Origin: Fictibacillus sp. BK138
Lineage (GTDB): Bacteria; Bacillota; Bacilli; Bacillales; Fictibacillaceae
Reading direction: 5' to 3'
Assembly: GCF_004216955.1 (NCBI RefSeq)
Contig: NZ_SGXL01000001.1
Coordinates: forward strand, 62,001 to 126,000
Length of the DNA: 64,000 bases
Every line of letters begins with the position of its first letter. The first letter of the stretch is position 1. Shown here piece by piece: positions 8,378 to 16,045 of this stretch. Made by a program: the position numbers and the translations under genes. The notes under the pieces were generated by a model that did not search any database, was not told the origin of the DNA, and saw only the letters and a list, made by a program, of their open reading frames with translations.

Positions 8378-8407
8378 ATAATACTTTGAAATATTTATTA
8401 TTGTCAA
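8378..8407 (-). promoter_or_regulatory. sigma-A promoter of dtpT
   Basis: Minus-strand TTGACA and TATTAT with an 18-bp spacer, 28 bases upstream of the dtpT start codon. The remaining gap to the rlmN start (8408-8661) has no ORF or T-run hairpin that I can support. Confidence 0.65.
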
Positions 8408-8661
8408 AAGTTTTCGGCTTATCTATTATTACAGGTTATTATTTATTCGTAAATGGAAATTACAACCTATATAGGTGAAAAGCCTTATATAACAGCATAA
8501 AAGGGCTAGACAAATGATTAAGAAAGACCCAAAACATAGTATGGTTTAAAAGTTGAAATTTTAATATGAATGTATTGGAAATGACATGATAACATTGTGG
8601 GAATGATAAGTTTTCAGTAGTATAGAAGAATAAGTTTAAGGTTTTGAAAAGAGGTCTTTTT

Positions 8662-9741
8662 ATGATTACTAATTCCATATATGGATTAACATTTGAACAG
8701 CTTGCCGCATGGCTTTTAAAACATGGACATAAACAATATCGTGCATCACAAGTGTGGGAATACCTTTACCGGAAGAGAGTAACAAATTTCTCTGAAATGA
8801 CAGAAGTTAATAAGGATTGTATTGTTCTTCTGGAAGAAAACTTTGTGATTCATACGTTATCCCATCATGTTAAACAAGAAGCTTCAGATGGCACAGTAAA
8901 ATTTTTGTTTAAGCTTAAGGACGGCAACTTAATTGAAACCGTCTTGATGAGACATAAATACGGTTTATCTGTTTGTGTAACCACTCAAGTAGGGTGCAAC
9001 ATCGGATGCAGTTTTTGTGCAAGCGGCTTATTAACGAAAACGCGTGATTTGTCTAGCGGTGAAATTGTAGAACAGATCATGAATGTTCAGCATCATTTAG
9101 ACAATGCAGGAAACGGAGAAAAAGTAAGTCATATCGTCGTAATGGGGATCGGTGAGCCCTTTGATAACTTTGAGAACATGATAGACTTCTTGAAGGTCAT
9201 CATTGATCAAAAAGGTCTTGCTATCGGATCTAGACACATTACGGTTTCAACCAGCGGGATCGTCAACAAGATCTACGAATTTGCCGATACAAACATTCCT
9301 GTTAACTTAGCTATTTCTTTGCATGCACCAAACAATGACCTGCGTACGAAAATCATGAAGATTAATCGAGCTTATCCTTTGGAAAAGCTTATGGACTCGA
9401 TCAATTACTACATCGAGAAAACAAACCGCCGTATTACGATTGAATATATCTTGCTCAAGGATGTAAATGATCATATAGACGAAGCAAATGAACTTGCAGC
9501 ACTTTTTCAGGATAAAAAGAAGAAAGTATATATTAACCTCATTCCTTATAATCCGGTTGATGAGCACAGTCAATATCAGAGAAGTGAACAAGAATCCGTT
9601 TTAGCTTTCTATGACACGCTTAAAAAGAACGGAATCAACTGTAAAATCCGCCAAGAGCACGGAACAGATATTGATGCAGCATGCGGACAGTTAAGAAGTA
9701 AGCAGATAAAAAAGGAAAAAGACAATTCAATAACTCTTTAA
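8662..9741 (+). CDS. rlmN: RlmN/Cfr-family radical SAM 23S rRNA (A2503) methyltransferase
   Basis: 359 residues from ATG 8662, with AGAGG about 8 bases upstream (an in-frame TTG at 8644 is less likely). The radical-SAM cluster motif is CNIGCSFC at about residue 116. The [18 protein letters not shown] and AISLHAPN blocks and the C-terminal [12 protein letters not shown] with the methyl-carrying cysteine are all present. These blocks look more like RlmN (housekeeping C2 methylation of A2503) than Cfr (C8, antibiotic resistance). It is not in the usual prpC/prkC context of Bacillus rlmN, so it may be a second copy. The next gene downstream is a MutS2-like ribosome-associated ATPase behind an attenuator. 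Confidence 0.85.
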   Translation: MITNSIYGLTFEQLAAWLLKHGHKQYRASQVWEYLYRKRVTNFSEMTEVNKDCIVLLEENFVIHTLSHHVKQEASDGTVKFLFKLKDGNLIETVLMRHKYGLSVCVTTQVGCNIGCSFCASGLLTKTRDLSSGEIVEQIMNVQHHLDNAGNGEKVSHIVVMGIGEPFDNFENMIDFLKVIIDQKGLAIGSRHITVSTSGIVNKIYEFADTNIPVNLAISLHAPNNDLRTKIMKINRAYPLEKLMDSINYYIEKTNRRITIEYILLKDVNDHIDEANELAALFQDKKKKVYINLIPYNPVDEHSQYQRSEQESVLAFYDTLKKNGINCKIRQEHGTDIDAACGQLRSKQIKKEKDNSITL

Positions 9742-9748
9742 TCAAGAT

Positions 9749-9783
9749 GAGGACGTCTCTATTATGAGATGTTCTCTTTTTAT
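9749..9783 (+). terminator. terminator of the rlmN-family gene
   Basis: Stem GAGGACGTCTC / GAGATGTTCTC (two G-T pairs) with a 6-base loop, then TTTTT. It separates the rlmN-family gene from the promoter at 9964. Confidence 0.75.
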
Positions 9784-9796
9784 ATGTAAAAACGAG

Positions 9797-9952
9797 GGCT
9801 CATAGAAGAATAAGATTGGCTCATAGAACGTTAATTTAGACTCATAGAAAAACGAATGACCTATAGAAGGCTCTGTTCGACTCATAAGGGGTCTAGTTTG
9901 GCTTATAGAATAGCTTTTACGACTCATAGGGTATCGTTTTTTGTTCATAGAT
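9797..9952. repeat. phased repeat array 1: core GRCTCATAGAA, period about 21 bp
   Basis: Eight occurrences of a core close to GGCTCATAGAA start at 9797, 9818, 9839, 9858, 9879, 9900, 9921 and 9943, giving steps of 21, 21, 19, 21, 21, 21 and 22. The roughly 10-base spacers between cores are unrelated in sequence. The array ends 12 bases before the promoter of the mutS2-like transcript. Confidence 0.9.
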
Positions 9953-9963
9953 CCCCATCTTTA

Positions 9964-9993
9964 TTGACAGTTTGTAAATTAATTACATATAAT
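9964..9993 (+). promoter_or_regulatory. consensus sigma-A promoter of the attenuator leader
   Basis: TTGACA (9964-9969) and TATAAT (9988-9993), both perfect, with an 18-bp spacer. Transcription should begin near base 10000. Confidence 0.8.
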
Positions 9994-10017
9994 GGAGGTA
10001 TCAATGGAAGGGATGGT

Positions 10018-10047
10018 GTGTTTGTGAGCGTGAGCGTTCTTAACTAA
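10018..10047 (+). CDS. candidate attenuator leader peptide (9 or 7 codons)
   Basis: GTG at 10018 opens a 9-residue frame reading MFVSVSVLN, ending with TAA at 10045-10047. A second GTG at 10024 gives MSVSVLN. AAGGGA lies 5 to 11 bases upstream. The final four codons and the stop form pairing region 1 of the attenuator, as expected for a stalling peptide that senses translation state. Other short starts in the leader exist, so the precise peptide is uncertain. Confidence 0.45.
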   Translation: MFVSVSVLN

Positions 10048-10179
10048 AACAATTTGGATATAGGCACACAAAAGAATTTTAAGCGTTAGTTACGTTTATT
10101 TGTTATGCTTTTTTGTTGCCGCCATTAGTTAAGAACAGCGGTCAGATACAAGCCATCATATTCAAACCCTTGATGCTGC

Positions 10180-10207
10180 CGGACTCTTCTTAAGAGCCGA
10201 TTTTTTT
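10180..10207 (+). terminator. attenuator terminator before the mutS2-like gene
   Basis: CGG(A)CTCTT pairs with AAGAGCCG and seven T follow. Its left arm and loop contain TTCTTAA, which can also pair with TTAAGAA of region 2. A weaker hairpin (GAAATGA / TCATTTC, 10244-10262, with T7 four bases later) stands further down and may be a second stop. Confidence 0.8.
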
Positions 10208-10378
10208 ATGCATTTTTTCAGGGTGAAGTCTATCTATGAGGCGGAAATGACATGTTCATTTCTGTCTTTTTTTATTGGCAAGTTCCTGGCCTCTGTTAGG
10301 AGGAGGGGATTTATACAAATCATGTGAGTACACCTTTTTAAAATGTTTTACCCTATAAAAAATTCGGAGGTCGTTCCA

Positions 10379-12334
10379 TTGAATACACAAACAACAAATA
10401 TGCTTGAATATAAAAAAATTAAAGAGATTCTTGGCGGTTATGCCATAAATGAAGTAACGAAACAAATGATCGAAAAGCTAGAACCGTCGGCAAGCCTCCC
10501 CATCATTCAATCCTTGATGACGGACACCAGTGAAGCCCGGCTTGTTTTAGAAAAGAGTGTAAGTGTTCCGATAGCCAATTTAAACGGTTTGGAGCATATA
10601 CTCGAACTCACGAAAAAAGGACTAAATCTGTCACCTGATCAACTGACACTGGTGTTAAGCCTTCTTGAAAATGTCAGCAGGATGCAGAAGTTCATGAAAG
10701 ACAAAGAATTCCTGGCACCTGCAGTATCGAGTTATGCTTACTCTATGTTTGATCTTCCAGAGTTAAAGGATGAGATCTCTAAATGCATCCGAAATGGAAG
10801 AGTGGATGATCATGCCAGTAAATCTCTTCTCAAAACGAGAAAAAAGATTGCAGTCATGGAAGAACGAATTAAATCAAAGCTTGATAACATTTTAAAATCT
10901 GCCGCCTACAGGGATATGATGCAGGATCAAATCATTTCTATGAGGGATGGGCGTTACGTCATTCCGGTAAAAAGTAAATTTAAAAGAAATATAGATGGAC
11001 AGATTCTTGATCGTTCATCGAGTGGCAGCACTGTGTATATGGAACCGAACGATATCCGTAAACTACAGACTGAAATCACCATGCTCAGAGCAGAAGAGGA
11101 TATTGAAATCTCTAAGATTTTAAGTATTTTAACTGGTATGGTAGCAGGATTTGAACGTGAAATCGGTATAAACATTGAAGGCATGGTCCATTATGACTTC
11201 ATTTTTGCAAAAGCAAAATATAGCAAATTTTTAAATGCTGCAGATGTTGAGCTGAATGCAAATTATACAATTAAAATCGTAAACGGCAGACATCCATTAT
11301 TGGGTGAGAAATGCGTTCCATTACATTTTACTCTTGGAGAAACGTATCAGGCACTTGTGATAACAGGACCGAATACAGGGGGGAAAACCGTTGCGATTAA
11401 GACTGTTGGACTTTTAAGCATGATGGTTCAGTCTGGACTTCATGTTCCCGTAGGTAAAGGAAGTGAGTTTACAGTATTCCGCCAGGTATTCGCAGACATT
11501 GGTGATGGTCAAAGTATTGAGCAGTCATTAAGTACTTTTTCCTCACATATAACAAATATTATTTCTATTTTGAGGGAAGCGGGACCTCAAGATTTAATTA
11601 TTCTTGACGAGCTTGGAGCTGGAACAGACCCAGCAGAAGGAATGGGGCTTGCGGTAGCGATTCTGGAGAAGCTGTACAGTCAAGGAAGTATGATTGTAGC
11701 AACAACTCACTATAGCGAGATCAAAGATTTTGCAGAGGTAACAAAAGGGTTCGAGAACGGTTCTATGGAATTTGATTTAGAAACATTGCAGCCACTTTAT
11801 CGTCTAATAATCGGAAAAGCAGGTAAAAGTCAAGCGTTATCCATAGCGCTTAAATTAGGAATGGGCACTGATGTTATTAAACGCGCTAAGGAGATTACGA
11901 ACACCGATAGCGTTTATCCACATGTGGATAAAACGAATGGAGAAATGTTATCCACAACAAGTAATAATACGCTTCAGAAATTGAGAGAAAAAGCACAGTC
12001 CACAATAAAGAAGCCTAAAGAAAAAACAACACCTATACAAAATGAACAAGATGAGATCTACCAAATAGGTGACCGAGTATATGCATCAAGTTTAAAAACA
12101 GCAGGAATCATCTGCGAGTTAGAGAATACTCAAGGGGAGTATGCTGTACTCATTGGTGAAACAAAACACCTCGTACACAAAAAACGCTTAAAACTTCATA
12201 TTCGAAGCGAGATGCTATATCCAGATAATTATGATATGGATATCGTATTCGAAACCAAAGAGAATCGAAAAAAAGATAAATTGATGAATAAGCGTCATAT
12301 GGATGGCATGACGATTGAAAGAGAGAACTTGTAA
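10379..12334 (+). CDS. MutS2-like ATPase without Smr nuclease domain
   Basis: 651 residues from TTG 10379 (GGAGG about 9 bases upstream). Residues 1-320 are the MutS2-type core/lever region with RDGRYVIPVK. Walker A GPNTGGKT is at about 330, the Walker B/D-loop LIILDELGAGTDP at about 405-417, and ATTHYSEIKDFA follows. A KOW-like segment QIGDRVYASSLKTAGI lies near 560. Bacterial MutS2 (about 780 residues) ends in an Smr domain, which is absent here. MutS2 of Bacillus splits collided ribosomes, and this shorter paralogue may act on stalled ribosomes too. The attenuator leader and the neighbouring 23S rRNA methylase and acetyltransferase support a role in antibiotic-stressed translation. Function inferred. 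Confidence 0.85.
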   Translation: MNTQTTNMLEYKKIKEILGGYAINEVTKQMIEKLEPSASLPIIQSLMTDTSEARLVLEKSVSVPIANLNGLEHILELTKKGLNLSPDQLTLVLSLLENVSRMQKFMKDKEFLAPAVSSYAYSMFDLPELKDEISKCIRNGRVDDHASKSLLKTRKKIAVMEERIKSKLDNILKSAAYRDMMQDQIISMRDGRYVIPVKSKFKRNIDGQILDRSSSGSTVYMEPNDIRKLQTEITMLRAEEDIEISKILSILTGMVAGFEREIGINIEGMVHYDFIFAKAKYSKFLNAADVELNANYTIKIVNGRHPLLGEKCVPLHFTLGETYQALVITGPNTGGKTVAIKTVGLLSMMVQSGLHVPVGKGSEFTVFRQVFADIGDGQSIEQSLSTFSSHITNIISILREAGPQDLIILDELGAGTDPAEGMGLAVAILEKLYSQGSMIVATTHYSEIKDFAEVTKGFENGSMEFDLETLQPLYRLIIGKAGKSQALSIALKLGMGTDVIKRAKEITNTDSVYPHVDKTNGEMLSTTSNNTLQKLREKAQSTIKKPKEKTTPIQNEQDEIYQIGDRVYASSLKTAGIICELENTQGEYAVLIGETKHLVHKKRLKLHIRSEMLYPDNYDMDIVFETKENRKKDKLMNKRHMDGMTIERENL

Positions 12335-12348
12335 AGCGGGGAACATGC

Positions 12349-12888
12349 ATGAAAAAGGCGATTATGTTTAAGCTGTTAAGTCTAGGGGAAGTTAAGGACA
12401 CTTTTCTAAAACGTTTTAAGCGTTATCAAGTTACCAATCAGGTGTTATTCGTGGATGATAACCAATTTAAACTGAAGTCTGATCATTTTATTGATGATTG
12501 GGATGACAATAAAAAAGCTCAAGTAATCTGTGATTTGCGTACTTGTATCATGGAAGGCGGTAAGGTGATCGGTGCCTTTGAGGGTGAAGAATTAGCTGGT
12601 TTTGCAAATTTAGAGGGCTGCTTGTTCGGATCAAAAATGGAATATATTGAGCTTCCCTATATTCATATCTCATCCGAGCTGCGAGGTTATGGAATTGGGA
12701 AAAAGCTCTTTGAAAAATGCTGTGAAGAAGCGAAGAGGCTTGGTGCAGCAAAGCTTTATATTGCAGCACATCCATCTGTTGAATCACAAGGGTTTTATAA
12801 AGCGGTTGGTTGCAGAGAAGCTGTTGAAATCAACGAAAAAATATGGAGCAGGGAACCACTTGATATTCAGCTGGAAAAAATTTTATAG
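12349..12888 (+). CDS. GNAT family N-acetyltransferase in the mutS2-like operon
   Basis: 179 residues, starting 15 bases after the mutS2-like stop, so co-transcribed and under the same attenuator. The GNAT core is at residues 60-160: the acetyl-CoA loop is in ISSELRGYGIGKKLFEKC and the C-terminal part is AHPSVESQGFYKAVGC. The N-terminal 50 residues are family-specific. Given its partners it could modify an antibiotic or a ribosomal component, but the acceptor is unknown. A strong terminator follows at once. Confidence 0.85.
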   Translation: MKKAIMFKLLSLGEVKDTFLKRFKRYQVTNQVLFVDDNQFKLKSDHFIDDWDDNKKAQVICDLRTCIMEGGKVIGAFEGEELAGFANLEGCLFGSKMEYIELPYIHISSELRGYGIGKKLFEKCCEEAKRLGAAKLYIAAHPSVESQGFYKAVGCREAVEINEKIWSREPLDIQLEKIL

Positions 12889-12901
12889 ATAATAAAATGA
12901 G

Positions 12902-12931
12902 GCTCCTGTCACCTGGCAGGAGCACTTTTTT
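12902..12931 (+). terminator. terminator of the mutS2-like/GNAT operon
   Basis: GCTCCTG pairs with CAGGAGC, then TTTTTT. It also abuts the 3' end of the convergent beta-helix gene. Confidence 0.8.
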
Positions 12932-14480
12932 ACGCATAGACATTTACTTTATCAATTACAGCACTTTTTACATCTGTTCCAACTTCTATCGGGTTTGAAA
13001 AGTACTTATCACAGGTGATATTTTGAATGACTACTTCGTCCGCACGATGGGTGCCACCATATACTTTTATAGCAGGACCAGCAGTAGTAAAGTCTTTTAT
13101 TGAAACATGCTGCAGCATGACGTTGCGTGCACGATATTGTATAGCAATTACAGGGTTCTTCTTATAATCATACAAAGGATCACCAATTAGGGTGAAGTGA
13201 TTGATCAATACATGATTGTACCCTGATACGACAAGTCCTCTTGGGGTTGAGTCCTTATACAAATCAGTAAAAATGGGTGCAACAGCAACTATATTTGTTG
13301 CAGAGATATGAAAAGCTGTTTTAGATTCAGGATCAACATCCTTATGGTGGCCGATGTGTCTAAAATTATATGATCGATTATCATTTATAGATAAGTGGCC
13401 AATGATATGGACGTTTGATGCAGCGGAAGCATTATGGTGAGCTTTAATTTCCAGACCTCCAAAACACCGAGCTGTTGAGTTGTTCAAAAGCCATACATTC
13501 TGCGATCCATCATCTATTTCGATTCCATTAGAGTTGGAAAATCCTTTTTTATGCGATCTTCCGCTTGGATCACACATGTGGGAGTTAGAAATAAAAATAT
13601 ATGAGGAATGATGAGTCGTTATTCCATCATCACCGAAACCATAGCCATTCAGATTATCCAGCCATATATACTTACTTCCTCCCCTTGAAAGTGTTCCATC
13701 TCCTAAGTAGGTATAGACAGAAGATGAGACATCAAAGCAATGAAGACCAGGGTTAATGGCTTCTATATCATGGATCCAGCTATATTTTACGTTAGCAAAG
13801 GTAAGGCAGCTGGAACGATTGTTTCCTGCGCTTGTCTTTTCGGCAGCACCAAGTCTTTCGATGTTCCAATCCAGGCTCAGTCCTTTTACTAAAATGTTGT
13901 TGTTGCCCCATAAATGATTCTTATTTGTTATCAGCCATTCACTCTTTGGCGACTGATCATGCAATTTTAGAACAGACTTTCCCTTTCCTTCCCCTATTAA
14001 GCATGTCCAGGAGGGCAGTTTTATTCCTTTTGTGACATAGATGCCCTCTGGAACACGTACGATTACTCTTCCTCTGCCTATTGCTTTCTTAAAAGCTTCT
14101 GTATCATCTGCTACCCCATCACCAATTGCTCCATAATCTTTAACGTTTACTTCCTCTTTTAATTCTTTTAATAGTTTTAAATATTGATCGTCCAACTCCT
14201 TTTTCCATTCTGGATAAATAGATTCTTCTGAATCACACCGAATTTGAGTCGTAGATACTTTTTTATAGCCAATATTCTTTACAAGAGTTCTTTTGGTAAG
14301 TAACTTTATCCAATTAAATATGGATTGCCTCTGTTCAGTTCTGTTCGTATGATGGCTCCTTTCATTAAATAATGCTTCCGTATTATTTAACGCTTTTTTT
14401 AATGATAATTCAGTATGTTGATATTTTTTTATTAGAAATGCATTCTTTTTTGGATCATGTTTTTTATCTAAATTAATCAA
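12930..14480 (-). CDS. right-handed beta-helix protein, pectate-lyase-3 superfamily
   Basis: 516 residues from TTG 14480 (AGAGGTG upstream). Residues 1-110 are charged and helical with no signal peptide. From about 110 the motif NVKDYGAIGDGVADDTEAF opens the pectate_lyase_3 domain seen in GH28/GH55-like enzymes and phage tailspikes. Repeated short strands such as GIEIDDGSQNVWLLNNS and NGYGFGDDGITTHHSSYIFI follow to the end, consistent with a solenoid. The family often acts on or binds polysaccharide. No phage genes are nearby and no secretion signal is seen, so location and substrate are open. Confidence 0.75.
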   Translation of the reverse strand: MINLDKKHDPKKNAFLIKKYQHTELSLKKALNNTEALFNERSHHTNRTEQRQSIFNWIKLLTKRTLVKNIGYKKVSTTQIRCDSEESIYPEWKKELDDQYLKLLKELKEEVNVKDYGAIGDGVADDTEAFKKAIGRGRVIVRVPEGIYVTKGIKLPSWTCLIGEGKGKSVLKLHDQSPKSEWLITNKNHLWGNNNILVKGLSLDWNIERLGAAEKTSAGNNRSSCLTFANVKYSWIHDIEAINPGLHCFDVSSSVYTYLGDGTLSRGGSKYIWLDNLNGYGFGDDGITTHHSSYIFISNSHMCDPSGRSHKKGFSNSNGIEIDDGSQNVWLLNNSTARCFGGLEIKAHHNASAASNVHIIGHLSINDNRSYNFRHIGHHKDVDPESKTAFHISATNIVAVAPIFTDLYKDSTPRGLVVSGYNHVLINHFTLIGDPLYDYKKNPVIAIQYRARNVMLQHVSIKDFTTAGPAIKVYGGTHRADEVVIQNITCDKYFSNPIEVGTDVKSAVIDKVNVYA

Positions 14481-14578
14481 ATCAATAACACCTCTGCTTT
14501 ATATAAACAGTATATAGTAATGATTCCCGTTCAATAAATTTGTAATCAGAAAGGAAAAACAAGGGTAGGGGAGAGGTT

Positions 14579-14743
14579 GTTTACAAAAACGTTTACTTGT
14601 AAACAAATCAGTTTACATGTTTGCAAAAATGTTTGCGATTGTTTGCAATAAAGTTTGCATGTTTACAAATATGTTTACATGTTGATATAGAAGGGTTTTT
14701 GAAGTTTCAGTACATGTGTTTACAACAATGTTTGCATGTTTAC
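14579..14743 (+). repeat. iteron array, centromere-like (parC) or operator of the parM operon
   Basis: Twelve direct copies of GTTTRC start at 14579, 14591, 14611, 14619, 14631, 14641, 14653, 14661, 14673, 14718, 14730 and 14738, plus one inverted GTAAAC at 14599. Steps are mostly 8 or 12 bp, so pairs repeat every 20 bp. Composite units read GTTTGCATGTTTAC. The field lies 100-260 bp upstream of the actin-like gene, the position of the centromere/operator in type II plasmid partition loci. The remainder of the 361-base gap is AT-rich promoter DNA. Confidence 0.88.
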
Positions 14744-14847
14744 ATTTTTGTTAAAAGAAAAAATAGGCATTGTTTAATTTGCTAATACATTCTAATCTAT
14801 TAACATAGCAACAAAATAACAATTGAAATAAGAAAGGATGAATGCCC

Positions 14848-16032
14848 GTGAGTAAATCTAGAATTGCAGCAATTGATGTAGGCAATGATTCATTAAAAGG
14901 GATATTTGGGAAATTAGATTATGAGCTGAACATACCAAACGTTATCGCAAGAGATATTGAAGACCGTCCTGTTATTGGAATTGAAGAATTAGACAGCAAA
15001 GATCCTTTAGAAGGAATACATATTAAAGTCCACTCCCCTGCTCTTAAAGAAAACAACGTAATCTACCGTGTAGGAGAATTGGCAGCAAAAAGTGACAATT
15101 CTACAGAACTAGATCCAGGGAGCAGCAAGTCTGAAGAAGATCAGACATTGATCATGCTTTTTGCAGCACTTGCTCTCGACGCTGTTAGAGACGAAAATGA
15201 AAAAACGTTTACTAAAAACAATAATGTACTTGATACAAGCTACATCTTAGGTACTGGGTTGCCTCTCCGCGAAGTAAAAGAAGGGAAAGACGCTGGATAC
15301 CGCTCTAAGTTGTTAGGCTCTGTTCACCAGGTTGAGTTTTTAGTTACACCAAAGTATCAAGGATTAAAAGTGAATCTGAAGTTTGAAGAAGTAAAGGTTT
15401 ATCCAGAAGGATTTGCAGCGTTCATTAACCTTGTGATGGATAACGATTTGAACATCATTAACAAGGATTTAATTGACAAGCCTATTCTTATCCAGGATAT
15501 CGGAGGATTATCTACAGATATCGCTGTAATCAAAAATAGAAATGTTGATGATGACAAAGCACAAGGTTTTAACCTCGGAGTCTCTGAAGCATTAGAACAA
15601 ATCAGAGAAGAAATTCGTTCAAAACATGGTGTAGAACTCGACAGCCGACGTGATGTTGTTGACATTATTACGAAAAAGACAAACCGTAACCATATTATGG
15701 TGCGCGGAAGCCGTACAAGCGTTCACGATATTACAGACCGTATTTTAGTAGATTTGGCTAAAAAGCAATACCGTCTGCTTCGCAATGTGTGGCAAAAAAA
15801 TTCTCAGACTGAGATCTGCTACTTTGTTGGAGGTGGTTCTGCAGTTCTGAAGGATTATATTAAGACACTTAATAACAATCTTGATGGATATAACATCGAC
15901 TTTTTTGAGGATGAAAAAGAGAGCATCTGGATGATGGCAAATGCTTATTATAAGCTGATTTCTGATCACCTTAAGAGAACGACGAAAGATCAAAAGAGTG
16001 AGGACAAAGAGAAAAAAGCCGTTAAAGCTTAA
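14848..16032 (+). CDS. ParM/StbA-family actin-like ATPase (plasmid-type segregation protein)
   Basis: 394 residues from GTG 14848, placed about 9 bases after AAAGGA (ATG 14842 in the same frame is closer to the site and possible). Actin-fold signatures: phosphate-1 loop AIDVGNDSLKG at the N-terminus, phosphate-2 loop QDIGGLSTDIAV at about 216-227, adenosine motif FVGGGSAVLKDYI at about 330. The C-terminus is a lysine-rich tail. ParM-type proteins polymerise into filaments that push apart DNA bound by ParR at an iteron centromere. The downstream RHH-like adaptor and upstream iterons complete such a cassette, here on a chromosome. Segregation of the host chromosome, a relic plasmid, or another cargo are all possible. 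Confidence 0.85.
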   Translation: MSKSRIAAIDVGNDSLKGIFGKLDYELNIPNVIARDIEDRPVIGIEELDSKDPLEGIHIKVHSPALKENNVIYRVGELAAKSDNSTELDPGSSKSEEDQTLIMLFAALALDAVRDENEKTFTKNNNVLDTSYILGTGLPLREVKEGKDAGYRSKLLGSVHQVEFLVTPKYQGLKVNLKFEEVKVYPEGFAAFINLVMDNDLNIINKDLIDKPILIQDIGGLSTDIAVIKNRNVDDDKAQGFNLGVSEALEQIREEIRSKHGVELDSRRDVVDIITKKTNRNHIMVRGSRTSVHDITDRILVDLAKKQYRLLRNVWQKNSQTEICYFVGGGSAVLKDYIKTLNNNLDGYNIDFFEDEKESIWMMANAYYKLISDHLKRTTKDQKSEDKEKKAVKA

Positions 16033-16045
16033 GTAGGGTGATGAA

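Larger units (their letters stand above)
10000..10207 (+). promoter_or_regulatory. ribosome-stalling-type transcription attenuator leader
   Basis: A leader of about 210 nt with four pairing regions. Region 1 is GTTCTTAACTAA (10036-10047), which includes the stop codon of a tiny ORF. Region 2 is its perfect 12-base complement (10125-10136). Region 2 and its continuation to 10145 can instead pair with region 3 (10176-10193: CTG, CCG, CT and TTCTTAA segments, about 15 pairs with small bulges). Regions 3 and 4 form the terminator at 10180-10207. The 1:2 pairing should favour termination. A ribosome stalled over region 1 would free region 2 to disrupt the terminator. The pairings are seen directly, the mechanism is inferred. 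Confidence 0.7.

Noticed and set aside
9797-9952. CRISPR-like appearance of array 1
   Set aside because: Core of about 11 bp and spacers of about 10 bp are far too short for CRISPR, and no cas genes are in the window.
10000-10207. Known metabolite riboswitch class in the mutS2-like leader
   Set aside because: I found no S-box, T-box, purine, lysine, FMN, TPP, cobalamin or preQ1 core sequences there. The pairing pattern fits peptide-dependent attenuation better.
12930-14480. Prophage tailspike
   Set aside because: The beta-helix protein resembles tailspikes, but no other phage structural, lysis or integrase gene is nearby.
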